Both the position numbers and the translations under genes were made by a program. A model generated the notes under the pieces. It was given only the letters and a program-made list of their open reading frames with translations, was not told where the DNA came from and searched no databases. DNA of 64,000 nucleotides from Pseudomonas sp. Root71 (GTDB lineage Bacteria; Pseudomonadota; Gammaproteobacteria; Pseudomonadales; Pseudomonadaceae): NCBI RefSeq assembly GCF_001429045.1, contig NZ_LMHY01000029.1, forward strand, positions 194,936-258,935, written 5' to 3'. Below are positions 1 through 9,104 of this stretch, piece after piece (within the stretch, counting starts at the first letter, position 1; each line of letters opens with the position of its first letter).

Positions 1-848
1 TCGGCGTAGTGATAGGCCTCGCCGTAGGTGCCCTTGGCGCCGCGCGTCTGGTCGATGTCGCCGTCGAGGTACGCGCGGGCGTCACGGTGGTGGTAGGCGC
101 GGATGTTCACGTGCTGCTCCACCACCTGGTGTTCCGACTGCAAGGCCCAGACGCTGTCCTCACCGCTGCTGCTCAACCCGCAGAGCGGACGCAGCGGCAG
201 TTCGACGTCGAACTGGTAGGCGCGCGGGGAGTCGTGGAATTCGACGACGTCGATACTCAGGCGTTCGTCGCTGGTGAAGCGGTACCAGATGCCGACTTCG
301 GCCAGCAACCGGGCGATGAAGGCCAGGTCGCTTTCGCCGTATTGCATCACCTGCTCGCGCCGGGGGTATTCGCGGTGCAGGTGGAAGAGGAAGTCCTGGC
401 CCCTGAAATCGTGGCGACTGCGCAGGATGTGCTCGACGATTTCCGGCACCGACCGGTGCTGGTAGATCCGGTATTGCCGGCCCCGCGCGAGCAGCGCCAG
501 ACGCGGTTGCAGGGTGACTTCGTAGCGTGCCTCGTCGACGGAACCGGACAGGCGTTTGAAGCCACCGATCACCCCGTGCAAGCTGCGCAGCGGCTTGACC
601 TCGGACGGTTCGAAGATCAGCGACGAGAGCTTTTCCGGTAGCGCGTGCAGGCTGAAGCTAGCTTGTTGGCCAAGCATGAGCTCGGCGTCGATGTCGAGCT
701 GGCTGGAGGTGAACTCGATGTAGTAGCTGAACGGCTGGCTGAGGTGTTCTTCGCCGTGGAAGGCCAGGACGTCGAGGGGGGCGTCCAGCTCCCGGACCCA
801 GAGTGTGTGGCGGCTGTGGTCGAAAAAGGTACGCGGTGCGTTGGACAA
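1..848 (-). CDS. vgrG: Type VI secretion system tip protein VgrG (5' part, cut by window edge)
   Basis: VgrG forms the trimeric spike at the tip of the type VI secretion tube and usually carries an effector. About 282 codons are visible and the gene runs off the left edge, so the gp5-like needle and any C-terminal effector domain are not seen. The N-terminus reads FFDHSRHTLWVRELDAPLDV, then LAFHGEEHLSQPFSYYIEFTS, the usual start of the gp27-like domain of VgrG. It is followed by a phage-D-like stretch with HRSVPEIVEHIL and VMQYGESDLAFIARLLAEVG. No ATG fits. A TTG at 846-848 follows a good GGAGG site seven bases upstream, so I chose it. It is transcribed away from the efflux operon, with a short GGGAGGC/GCCTCCC hairpin in its leader. 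Confidence 0.85.
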   Translation of the reverse strand, partial: MSNAPRTFFDHSRHTLWVRELDAPLDVLAFHGEEHLSQPFSYYIEFTSSQLDIDAELMLGQQASFSLHALPEKLSSLIFEPSEVKPLRSLHGVIGGFKRLSGSVDEARYEVTLQPRLALLARGRQYRIYQHRSVPEIVEHILRSRHDFRGQDFLFHLHREYPRREQVMQYGESDLAFIARLLAEVGIWYRFTSDERLSIDVVEFHDSPRAYQFDVELPLRPLCGLSSSGEDSVWALQSEHQVVEQHVNIRAYHHRDARAYLDGDIDQTRGAKGTYGEAYHYA

Positions 849-1182
849 AATCAGGCCTCCCTGGGCTGTTGAAGCGGACGGGGAGGCTTCGTTGCCTCCC
901 TCGCTCGAGCGCCGGGAAGCTTTCAAGAAGCTGACAATGGTTGATATAGGACGCTTCTAATAAGCGTGTAGGGTGTTTCCGAATAATGCGGCAGGCCACA
1001 ACGCCCTAAGACTCTGCCTACAACAGCAAAAGAATCCTCGGCATCTCGACAGTGGCCATGAATGAGTCTTCCTGATCAGAACTCCACCTGACAACCGGCA
1101 GCAAAAACCATTTGCAGCAAAATATTACATACGTCATATTATATCCGTCATAATTAACCGCCACCCTGACAGGTATCCCTCC
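849..1182. other. Intergenic region between vgrG and the efflux operon
   Basis: No gene is supported in these 334 bases. They hold a perfect 7-bp inverted repeat (881-887 with 894-900, loop of six) in the vgrG leader. An AT-rich stretch at about 1120-1155 has two copies of a CGTCATA-like word (TACGTCATA and TCCGTCATA). This could be the promoter and a regulator site for the efflux operon, but that is inference. No regulator gene lies next to it in the window. Confidence 0.4.
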
Positions 1183-2304
1183 ATGACCAGCATGTCCACC
1201 GTTGAACCCGACCTGGCTGCCTCGGTGCCTGCCGCAAAACCTCCCCTGCTCAAACGCCTGCTGTTGCCAACCGTTGGCATCGCAGCACTGGTCCTGGCCG
1301 GTATGTACGGCGCGCATTGGTGGACTGCCGGGCGCTTTATCGAGGAAACCGACGACGCCTACATCGGCGGCGACGTTACGGTGATCGGGCCAAAGGTGGC
1401 GGGTTACATCGACGAAGTGCTGGTGACCGACAACCAGAAGGTCAAGGCCGGCGATGTGCTGATCCGTCTCGATTCGCGCGACTACCGCGCCAACCTGGCC
1501 AAGGCCGAAGGCGCAGTGGCCGCCCAGGAGGCCTTGCTGGCCAACCTCGACGCCACCGAACAACTGCAACAGGCCGTCATCGGCCAGGCCCGTGCCGGCA
1601 TCGACGCCGCCGGTGCCGAAACCGCCCGCTCCCGGGACGACGATAGCCGCTACAAAAAACTGGTGACCACCAACGCCGTCTCGGTGGAAAGCGCCCAGCG
1701 GGCCAACGCCACGTTCAAGACGGCCCAGGCCCAAAGCAACCGCGCCCAGGCTGAATTGCTGGCCGCGCAGCGCCAGTTGAATGTGATCGACACCCAGAAA
1801 CAACAAGCCCGGGCCGCCTTGATCCAGGCCAAGGCGGAACGCGACCTGGCGCAATTGAATGTCGGCTACACCGAACTGAAGGCACCAGTCGACGGTGTGA
1901 TCGGCAATCGCCGGGCCCGGGTCGGCGCCTATGCCCAGGCCGGCTCGCAATTGCTCTCGGTGGTGCCGACCAGCGGCCTGTGGGTCGATGCCAACTTCAA
2001 GGAAGACCAACTGGCACACATGGTGCCGGGGCAACGGGTAGTGATCCGTGCCGACGTGCTCTCGGGGCAGGAATTCCATGGTCACCTGGACAGCCTCGCC
2101 CCCGCCAGCGGTTCGCAATTCAGTGTGTTGCCGCCGGAAAACGCCACCGGCAACTTCACCAAGATCGTGCAGCGGGTGCCGGTGCGGATTCACCTCGACC
2201 CGGCCGACAGTGTGCTCGGCCACCTGCGTCCGGGGTTGTCGGTGACCGCTGAAGTGGACACGCGCAAGGAGCCTGAGGCGCCAGCCGTGGCCAGCGCGCC
2301 ATGA
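1183..2304 (+). CDS. HlyD/EmrA-type membrane fusion protein of a drug efflux system
   Basis: This is a periplasmic adaptor that links an inner-membrane MFS pump to an outer-membrane channel. It has 373 residues. There is a short cytoplasmic N-terminus, one membrane anchor at about 28-48, then the biotinyl-lipoyl half motif beginning ETDDAYIGGDVTVIGPKVAG. A long Ala/Gln-rich coiled-coil hairpin follows at about 100-220, and the second half-motif LNVGYTELKAPVDGVIG after it. These are hallmarks of the EmrA branch of the HlyD family. The start ATG at 1183 is the first of two nearby (the other at 1192). The gene overlaps the following MFS gene by four bases (ATGA), so the two are translationally coupled. 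The substrate cannot be read from sequence, and no outer-membrane partner is adjacent. Confidence 0.85.
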   Translation: MTSMSTVEPDLAASVPAAKPPLLKRLLLPTVGIAALVLAGMYGAHWWTAGRFIEETDDAYIGGDVTVIGPKVAGYIDEVLVTDNQKVKAGDVLIRLDSRDYRANLAKAEGAVAAQEALLANLDATEQLQQAVIGQARAGIDAAGAETARSRDDDSRYKKLVTTNAVSVESAQRANATFKTAQAQSNRAQAELLAAQRQLNVIDTQKQQARAALIQAKAERDLAQLNVGYTELKAPVDGVIGNRRARVGAYAQAGSQLLSVVPTSGLWVDANFKEDQLAHMVPGQRVVIRADVLSGQEFHGHLDSLAPASGSQFSVLPPENATGNFTKIVQRVPVRIHLDPADSVLGHLRPGLSVTAEVDTRKEPEAPAVASAP

Positions 2305-3893
2305 GTCGCGCCCTTGCCGCCCCGGCGCAACCGTTCAATGCCGCGAGCATGGCGACGGCGACCAAGGTCTTCGCCTTTGCCAGCATGTGCATCGGCATGT
2401 TCATTGCGCTGCTGGATATCCAGATCGTCTCGGCTTCGTTGCGTGACATCGGCGGCGGGCTCTCCGCCGGCACCGACGAAACCGCGTGGGTGCAAACCAG
2501 TTACCTGATCGCCGAAATCATCGTGATCCCGCTGTCGGGCTGGCTGTCCCGGGTGTTCTCGACGCGCTGGCTGTTCTGCGCCTCGGCGGTGGGCTTTACC
2601 CTGGCCAGCCTGTTGTGCGGCGTGGCCTGGAACATCCAGAGCATGATTGCCTTCCGTGCCCTGCAAGGGTTTCTGGGCGGCTCGATGATTCCACTGGTGT
2701 TCACCACGGCCTTCGTGTTCTTCACCGGCAAGCAACGGGTGATCGCCGCCGCGACCATCGGCGCAGTGGCGTCCCTGGCACCGACCCTGGGGCCGGTGAT
2801 CGGTGGCTGGATCACCGACATATCCTCCTGGCACTGGCTGTTCTACATAAACCTGCTCCCCGGCATCTTTGTCGCCGTGGCCGTGCCGATGCTGGTGAAA
2901 ATCGACCAGCCGGAACTGTCGCTGCTCAAAGGCGCGGATTACTTGAGCATGGTGTTTCTGGCGCTGTTCCTCGGCTGCCTGGAATACACCCTCGAAGAAG
3001 GCCCGCGCTGGAACTGGTTCAGCGACCGCACGATCCTGACCACCGCATGGATCAGCGGCCTGGCCGGACTGGCATTCATCGGCCGGACCTTGCACGTGGC
3101 CAATCCGATTGTCGATCTGCGCGCCTTGAAGGATCGCAACTTTGCCCTCGGCTGTTTCTTCTCGTTCGTCACCGGCATCGGCCTGTTCGCCACCATTTAC
3201 CTGACGCCGCTGTTCCTCGGCCGGGTGCGTGGCTACGGAGCGCTGGACATTGGTCTGGCGGTTTTCTCCACCGGGGTGTTCCAGATCATGGCGATTCCGC
3301 TGTACGCCTTTCTGGCCAATCGCATCGACCTGCGCTGGATCATGATGACCGGCCTTGGGCTGTTCGCGTTATCGATGTGGGATTTCAGCCCGATCACCCA
3401 TGACTGGGGGGCCAAGGAATTGATGCTGCCGCAAGCCCTGCGCGGGATTGCCCAGCAATTGGCGGTACCACCGGCGGTGACTTTGACCCTTGGCGGCCTG
3501 GCACCGGCGCGGCTAAAGCATGCGTCGGGGTTGTTCAACCTGATGCGCAACCTGGGCGGGGCTATCGGCATCGCCGCGTGCGCAACCATCCTCAACGACC
3601 GCACCAATCTGCACTTCACCCGGTTGGCGGAGAACCTCAACAGCACCAACGAGGCACTCAACCAATGGCTGTCCCAGGTCGGCAACAATTTTGCCGCCTT
3701 TGGCCAGAGCGGTGACGCAGGGGTCACTGCCAGCCTGCATCAGCTATGGTTGCTGACATACCGCGAAGCCCAGACGCAAACCTATGGCGATGCGTTCCTG
3801 ATGATCATGGTCTGCTTCATTATCGCCACGGCGATGGTGCCCCTGATGCGCAAGGTGCAACCACCGGCCGCGCCGAGTGCCGATGCTCATTGA
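2301..3893 (+). CDS. MFS transporter, DHA2 (EmrB/QacA) family
   Basis: Inner-membrane proton/drug antiporter of 530 residues. About 14 hydrophobic helices are visible, beginning with FASMCIGMFIALLDIQIVSA; LLDIQIV is the DHA2 version of the helix-1 motif. SGWLSRVFSTRWLF matches the loop 2-3 motif A. RALQGFLGGSMIPLVF and LAPTLGPVIGGWI match motifs B and C. Length and helix count fit the EmrB family. The start overlaps the stop of the membrane fusion gene, giving an emrAB-like operon. The C-terminal tail is short and cytoplasmic. The compound exported is unknown. Confidence 0.9.
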   Translation: MSRALAAPAQPFNAASMATATKVFAFASMCIGMFIALLDIQIVSASLRDIGGGLSAGTDETAWVQTSYLIAEIIVIPLSGWLSRVFSTRWLFCASAVGFTLASLLCGVAWNIQSMIAFRALQGFLGGSMIPLVFTTAFVFFTGKQRVIAAATIGAVASLAPTLGPVIGGWITDISSWHWLFYINLLPGIFVAVAVPMLVKIDQPELSLLKGADYLSMVFLALFLGCLEYTLEEGPRWNWFSDRTILTTAWISGLAGLAFIGRTLHVANPIVDLRALKDRNFALGCFFSFVTGIGLFATIYLTPLFLGRVRGYGALDIGLAVFSTGVFQIMAIPLYAFLANRIDLRWIMMTGLGLFALSMWDFSPITHDWGAKELMLPQALRGIAQQLAVPPAVTLTLGGLAPARLKHASGLFNLMRNLGGAIGIAACATILNDRTNLHFTRLAENLNSTNEALNQWLSQVGNNFAAFGQSGDAGVTASLHQLWLLTYREAQTQTYGDAFLMIMVCFIIATAMVPLMRKVQPPAAPSADAH

Positions 3894-3905
3894 TGTTTTT
3901 GCGGG

Positions 3906-4346
3906 TCAGGCCTGGGGCATTTTGCGAAAGCCGATGGCCAGGCGGTTCCAGGCGTTGATGGTGGTGATGGCGACGGTCAGGTCGACCAATTCCTTGGCAT
4001 CGAACTGGGCGCTAGCCAGTTCATAGTCTTCGTCCGGGGCGTGGGTCTGGCTGATCAGGGTCAGGGATTCGGTCCAGGCCAGTGCGGCGCGTTCACGCTC
4101 GGTGAAGAACGGCGTTTCGCGCCAGGCCGACAGTGTCGCCAGGCGACGCTCGGACTCACCACCCTTGCGCGCATCGGCGCTGTGCATGTCCAGGCAAAAG
4201 GCGCAGCCGTTGATTTGCGAGGTACGCAGCTTGACCAGTTCGATCAGGTTTTTTTCCAGTGGCAATTTCGACACTGCTGTTTCCAGGGCGATCATCGCTT
4301 TGAGGGCATCAGGGGAAGCGGTGTAGAAATCGATCCGGGTTTTCAT
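3906..4346 (-). CDS. Carboxymuconolactone decarboxylase / AhpD-family protein
   Basis: Small all-helical protein of 146 residues in the AhpD-like fold. The diagnostic CxxC pair lies in INGCAFCLDMHSADARK (Cys48 and Cys51), followed by the conserved His of the redox centre. Members act as alkyl-hydroperoxidase-type reductases or are uncharacterised. The start is ATG at 4346, giving MKTRIDFYTASPDALKAM, the usual family N-terminus; the longer reading frame upstream has no family similarity. It converges with the MFS gene, ending 13 bases from it. No reductase partner is adjacent, so the true electron donor is unknown. Confidence 0.85.
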   Translation of the reverse strand: MKTRIDFYTASPDALKAMIALETAVSKLPLEKNLIELVKLRTSQINGCAFCLDMHSADARKGGESERRLATLSAWRETPFFTERERAALAWTESLTLISQTHAPDEDYELASAQFDAKELVDLTVAITTINAWNRLAIGFRKMPQA

Positions 4347-4552
4347 GGTGTGTTCCAGGGCAAATGGGTGTGTCACTACGTTAGTGCCACGACCGGTCTG
4401 CACAAATAGCCAATCTTTCAAAAGTCGAGGAGGCCATTGGCTGTGCTTTCTTGAAAGAAAGTGCTATTTGAGCCGGCAAGTCCACAACCTCTACTCCGAA
4501 CACCACGGTTGGCTGCAGATTTGCAGCGCGAGTGGCATGGTGAAGAAAGTTA

Positions 4553-4595
4553 CTCCCACACTAGATCTGCATCATTCACAAATCTACTGTGGGAG
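4553..4595. repeat. Imperfect inverted repeat 3' of the M60 peptidase gene
   Basis: CTCCCACACTAGATCTG and CAAATCTACTGTGGGAG form a 17-bp stem with two mismatches around a nine-base loop. It lies just past the stop of the metallopeptidase gene, where it could end transcription, though no U-run follows. It may also be a decayed palindromic repeat, since the outer CTCCCAC is shared with the REP family. Confidence 0.5.
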
Positions 4596-4619
4596 ATACT
4601 ATGGTTGGAGGTGAAGGCT

Positions 4620-7223
4620 TCAAGCACCGCCAGGCTCAGAATCCGTCGTTGCCGCTGGCCAATAACTGGCCAGTTCCAATCTACGTAGCCCTCTATTGGT
4701 CACATGTTGTACAAGCCCCGTATTAATCCATCGGCCGTTGGCGTCCGCCTCCATAACGCTACGCGAGGGTTCTTTGTGCATGACACTGACGGTATCGTCT
4801 ATGTTCAAGGGCAGCACTACCGACTCCGCCTCCGCCAAAACATCGCCACGCAGTTCACGAAGATAACGAACTCCACCATCGGCTGACTTCAGGGCAACAG
4901 CCAGGTACACCGAAGCAACATACATGTGAGGGACAACCTTAAAGAATTCAAACCTAACGACGTTATCATCAAAGTCAAACTTCACATACCCGACAACTTG
5001 ATCGTAGTATCCTTTGAGAAGCCAAGTAATTCTCGCACCACCAACACCATCGCTAACTGGAGGACGAACAAACTCTATTTTTTTGTAACGCATCAACAAC
5101 TCGTCACGCACAGGTCCGGAAAACGAATTAATGGCCAGCTCAAAATCCTTTTTCAATGGAGACGCCTCACGTAACACCAAATGAGGAGACTGTTCAAAAA
5201 GTGTAGATTTTTTTTCCATTTCTGCTTGCAGATTGGCACCTGCATTAGTGGTCAGCTCAACATTCACAAGTCCTTGCTCAGTCACTCTCAAATGATTGGT
5301 TTTTTTTGCATCATCAATAACCTTCGATGCATCACTACCAGTAGATTTCATACGTGAAGGTTCTTCATGAAAAATCTCAATGGAAAATCCTGGCTCGATG
5401 GGTATCTCCTGAGAAAACAACTCTGTTTTATCCCCCATCATTTGCCGATCAAAAACCACCAAACCTTGCATATTACGTACTGTCACCTGCCCATATAACT
5501 TTGCTCCGGCATATTCATGCGGTACCTCCAGAATTACATCCACCATCAATTTTCCGAGCGAAACTGCCACAGAAATAGTGCAAAAATCACCATAGAATCC
5601 GCCAAGCATGATTTTTTGATCGGCAAGAGAGCTGGCATGCTTACGGAAATAAATGCAATCGTAGCTAGTCGACCCTTGTTTGACGATTACATATCGACTG
5701 GTTGGCTGATATTCTCCGTTTGCTGCGAAAGGCAACTGCAAGGCATATACCCCTACTGGCAAATCGAGTACAGACACGCTCAGTTGATCAATTTTTACAC
5801 ACCGAGATTTACCACTACCACTCTTTAGAACAAGCATCTGCCCGACCACTTCTCCGAACACATCCGAATCAAACTTCAAGGTCACACTTCCCGTCAAATC
5901 AGTTACCGCCGCCAGCTGTGCCGCACTGACCAAATGCAGAGGGCTCCTCACCGCCAACAGTTGCTGAAGAGGCTCTATCATGCTTGCAGGCACAAGTGCA
6001 TAAAGCGGATAGACTGGAGTAGCCCCGCTATATGAGTTTTCATCAATTTGCCGCTGGCTCAGTTCGATGTTCGCATGCTCCATGAACGCAGACACATCCG
6101 AATCAGCGACATCAATGGCAGTACGGCTCAAATGATCCATCATGGGGTTATCCGCAAGTGAAAATCCGACGCTGTTGCACAGCTTCCGATAACGCTTATG
6201 AAACTGAACAAGGCATTGCTCACCTGCACGGTGAAATACCAGCATCAAAAAAAACAATGCCATATATATATCAAGAGGTCTTTCACTGTCGAACTCTGTC
6301 ATCGCCCTTGAATAAAGATTCTGTTCCCCACCGTCATACAACCAACCATCTCGATAAACATCCTCCCCCATAAACTTGTGCTGATAACTTGCTGCAAAAA
6401 CATTATTCCAAACCTCCCCCATTACCAAGGAACTGTTAGACATAAACGCGCCTTGATAACCATGCCCTATCTCGTGCAAGGCTCCCCAATTGGTCGGCTT
6501 GGTATCCAAAGAAAAATCAGCAACTGAGTCCGCAGCAACCGCCGTCCATCCGCCAGAATAATAGGCGAAGGGGCTGGCAGATTTGTCTGCTTTCATAAAA
6601 AAACGATTAGGAATATTCTTATTTTCTGGTGTATCCGGTGTAAATGAAAGCCCTTCCAAGTGATTATAATATTCAAAAAGACCATTATAATAGTTCACCA
6701 AGTGCTGCAAACCAACATTCTGACTCAACGCTTTCACTGCATCCTTGTCTTTTGCTGGAATCAAAATATTCATATAGACAGAACTAAACAATGCAAATTC
6801 AGCCTCTGACTGATCCCACAATGAAAGAAAAGAACTGTCCGGTATGGCCTCTGTATAAACCGGTAAAAACTTCCATCCCCCACTAACTTCAATTTCAACC
6901 TCAGTCAACTCTCCTGGCTTGTCCGTATAGCGCGTAGTCACAAATGGAACTGAAGGCACACTTGCTACAAGCGATTGCCACTGAGCTGTTATTTCTGCAT
7001 GCTTTTCATTTTTACTATCATCATTTAATAAATTTAAACTAGCGGAAGGATTGCTCATCGGAGTTTTCTGCCGAAAACGTATAGTTGCGCCTGCTGAAAT
7101 AACAATATTCAGAGTTTTTCTATCGTGATTAACCCCTTTATCCAGACCCGAGTTCATCATCCACACAGGACGCTCAAGAGTATAAAACTGATGTATAACC
7201 GACAAAACTTCTTGATTGTGCAT
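4620..7223 (-). CDS. M60 (enhancin-like) zinc metallopeptidase
   Basis: An 867-residue protein with the M60 zinc site HEIGH at residues 250-254 and the third-ligand glutamate at 270 (VMGEVWNN). The family consensus is HExxH followed some 8-28 residues later by a glutamate. The N-terminal part (about 30-55) matches the start of the M60 domain. Around 415-545 an SLTGSV-like beta module follows, and the C-terminal 300 residues are unassigned beta-rich sequence. M60 enzymes cut mucin-type glycoproteins or insect peritrophic matrix. There is no obvious signal peptide, so the secretion route is unknown. Codon use and base composition are clearly AT-richer than every neighbour, with AT-rich flanks on both sides, which suggests horizontal acquisition. 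The start ATG at 7223 has only a weak ribosome site. Confidence 0.8.
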   Translation of the reverse strand: MHNQEVLSVIHQFYTLERPVWMMNSGLDKGVNHDRKTLNIVISAGATIRFRQKTPMSNPSASLNLLNDDSKNEKHAEITAQWQSLVASVPSVPFVTTRYTDKPGELTEVEIEVSGGWKFLPVYTEAIPDSSFLSLWDQSEAEFALFSSVYMNILIPAKDKDAVKALSQNVGLQHLVNYYNGLFEYYNHLEGLSFTPDTPENKNIPNRFFMKADKSASPFAYYSGGWTAVAADSVADFSLDTKPTNWGALHEIGHGYQGAFMSNSSLVMGEVWNNVFAASYQHKFMGEDVYRDGWLYDGGEQNLYSRAMTEFDSERPLDIYMALFFLMLVFHRAGEQCLVQFHKRYRKLCNSVGFSLADNPMMDHLSRTAIDVADSDVSAFMEHANIELSQRQIDENSYSGATPVYPLYALVPASMIEPLQQLLAVRSPLHLVSAAQLAAVTDLTGSVTLKFDSDVFGEVVGQMLVLKSGSGKSRCVKIDQLSVSVLDLPVGVYALQLPFAANGEYQPTSRYVIVKQGSTSYDCIYFRKHASSLADQKIMLGGFYGDFCTISVAVSLGKLMVDVILEVPHEYAGAKLYGQVTVRNMQGLVVFDRQMMGDKTELFSQEIPIEPGFSIEIFHEEPSRMKSTGSDASKVIDDAKKTNHLRVTEQGLVNVELTTNAGANLQAEMEKKSTLFEQSPHLVLREASPLKKDFELAINSFSGPVRDELLMRYKKIEFVRPPVSDGVGGARITWLLKGYYDQVVGYVKFDFDDNVVRFEFFKVVPHMYVASVYLAVALKSADGGVRYLRELRGDVLAEAESVVLPLNIDDTVSVMHKEPSRSVMEADANGRWINTGLVQHVTNRGLRRLELASYWPAATTDSEPGGA

Positions 7224-7442
7224 TTGCTTTACCCACTCAATTAAAAATTTAATTCAGGTAAAACGTTACGCGCAAACACAAACCGTAAGAACTGGTATAA
7301 ATGACAGTTTTTTAGTCTTTAAAATAATATAAAACCGAAAATTATGAATTTTCTGCATAAGCAGTAATTAATGATTCAGCATTTTTTTCACCAACTCACG
7401 TAGTTTTGACCACCCGGCATAGGAGTAAAAAGTCGCCGTGAC

Positions 7443-8885
7443 CTACCCGCGATTGCGCAACCACTGCAAAAAGCCCTTCTTCACCTGCGCCACCGGCAGG
7501 TCCTGAGTCAGGGTTTTCGCCTTGTGCAGCCGGTAATCGAGCAAGGTTTTCATTGCATCGTTGATGTCTTGACGGGCATCCAGGCATGGCTTGAGGTAGG
7601 ACTTTTCGATGCGGTACAGGCCACAGAAGGTCTTGGCGGTAAACCGTGCAGGCACCGAGCTGTCGTCCAGGATCCCGGCCTCGCCTATCACTTCCCCCGG
7701 CCCCATGCGCCCGGACTCGAAAGGTACGCCGTGCCGGGTCAGCGTCACCGTCACTACCCCGGACTCGATGATGAACAGGTGATCACTGACCTCCCCCGCC
7801 TCCAGGATCGTTTCCCCGGCGCGGAACGATTGCAAGGTCATGTTCTGGCTGAAGGTGTCTTTCTCTTCCTGGCGCAGGGTAGAGAAAATCGGCGAGCTGT
7901 CGAGCAATGCCCGGGGTCGCGACAGGTTGCCCGGCGGATTGGGCTCCACGCTCGACAGCAGGTTGACGCCGGACGCCTGCAAGTGCCGGTAGGCCAGGTC
8001 GAACAGTTGATTGCGCACCGAACGCTTCTGGTCCATCTGCGCGACAAACCCGCTGATTTCATAGACCACGCCGGTGTTACCGGCAGTTTTCATGCCGACA
8101 CTCGGCGACGGTGTCTCCAACAGAAAGCGGCAACCCTGCATGGCCCGTTCCAGGGCTTCGATCACCGTGTTCGGCCGCGCGTGGGGGCTCACTTCCAGCG
8201 AAACGGAGATGCCGAACATATCGCTCGGCCGACTGAAATTGATGATCTTGGCCTTGGCGGCCAGGGAGTTGGGTATCACCGCCATGCAACCCTGGGCGGT
8301 CTGCAGGCGCGTGGCGCGCCAGTCGATGTCGGTGACCCGGCCTTCCATGCCATCGATGGAGATGTAGTCATCCAGTTGATAGGGCTTGGTGGTGTTCAGG
8401 ACGATCCCGGAAAACACGTCGCTGAGGGTACTTTGCAAGGCCAGGCCGACGATGATCGCCAACGCACCGGACGTCGCCAGCACGCCCTTGACCGGCAGAT
8501 CCAGCACATAGGCCAGGGCGGCAATCACCGCGATCAGGAAAATCACCGCACCGAGCAGATCCTGAAGTAATCGCCCGGTATGCCCGACCCGCTGCATCAT
8601 CACCGCGCCGATCAGCACGGTCAGGGTCCGCGCACCGAACAACCACCAGCCGATCTGCAAGCCGGTGGCCGCCAGATGCAAGGGTACGTTGTCAGGCCAG
8701 GGCGGCGGCTCCATCGGGTTCAGGCCTTCGTTGAACAGCAAGAGGCTGAACAACGAGAAAATCACCACCCGCACCAACAGCCGCCAGGCGCTGCCAAAGG
8801 CACTGAGCAAGTACCACAACCCAAGATCGATCAGGATCAGCGCCATCGCGCAAATCAGCGGGTGTTCGGTGAGCAATGACAGCAT
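7443..8885 (-). CDS. MscS-family mechanosensitive channel with C-terminal cyclic-nucleotide-binding domain
   Basis: A 480-residue inner-membrane channel protein. Four or so hydrophobic helices occupy residues 1-150. The pore helix region reads LATSGALAIIVGLALQSTLSD. The MscS beta domain follows (GIVLNTTKPYQLDDYISID, then ATRLQTAQGCMAVIPNSLAA). At about 335-450 there is a cNMP-binding fold with FRAGETILEAGEVSDHLFII and GPGEVIGEAGILDDSSVPARF. This architecture is known in pseudomonads and other bacteria, where ligand binding may modulate gating. The start follows CTGGAG. It is a single gene flanked by AT-rich DNA on one side and a palindromic repeat pair on the other. Confidence 0.88.
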   Translation of the reverse strand: MLSLLTEHPLICAMALILIDLGLWYLLSAFGSAWRLLVRVVIFSLFSLLLFNEGLNPMEPPPWPDNVPLHLAATGLQIGWWLFGARTLTVLIGAVMMQRVGHTGRLLQDLLGAVIFLIAVIAALAYVLDLPVKGVLATSGALAIIVGLALQSTLSDVFSGIVLNTTKPYQLDDYISIDGMEGRVTDIDWRATRLQTAQGCMAVIPNSLAAKAKIINFSRPSDMFGISVSLEVSPHARPNTVIEALERAMQGCRFLLETPSPSVGMKTAGNTGVVYEISGFVAQMDQKRSVRNQLFDLAYRHLQASGVNLLSSVEPNPPGNLSRPRALLDSSPIFSTLRQEEKDTFSQNMTLQSFRAGETILEAGEVSDHLFIIESGVVTVTLTRHGVPFESGRMGPGEVIGEAGILDDSSVPARFTAKTFCGLYRIEKSYLKPCLDARQDINDAMKTLLDYRLHKAKTLTQDLPVAQVKKGFLQWLRNRG

Positions 8886-8992
8886 CTAACAACTCCAGCC
8901 AGGGCCAATAACGCGAAGATCGCATGGATTGGCGTCAGTGTAGGTGGAATTGATTTGGCTGGTTGAACACGTCTGGCTGGACACCCAAAAAA

Positions 8993-9087
8993 CCTGTGGG
9001 AGCGAGCTTGCTCGCGATGGCGGACTGACAGTCACTACATCAGTGCCTGTTCTACCGTCATCGCGAGCAGGCTCGCTCCCACAGGGG
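8993..9087. repeat. REP-type palindromic repeat pair (family A)
   Basis: Two head-to-head copies: CCTGTGGGAGCGAGCTTGCT ... and AGCAGGCTCGCTCCCACAGG, separated by about 40 bases. Each copy has an inner GCGAGCnnGCTCGC palindrome. This is the common fluorescens-group intergenic repeat, here between the channel gene and ycaC. Confidence 0.9.
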
Positions 9088-9104
9088 AAAGCGTGTTGGC
9101 TGGA

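Noticed and set aside
1018..2223. A 401-codon open frame on the minus strand opposite the membrane fusion gene
   Set aside because: Shadow of an obvious HlyD/EmrA protein on the other strand; no similarity of its own.
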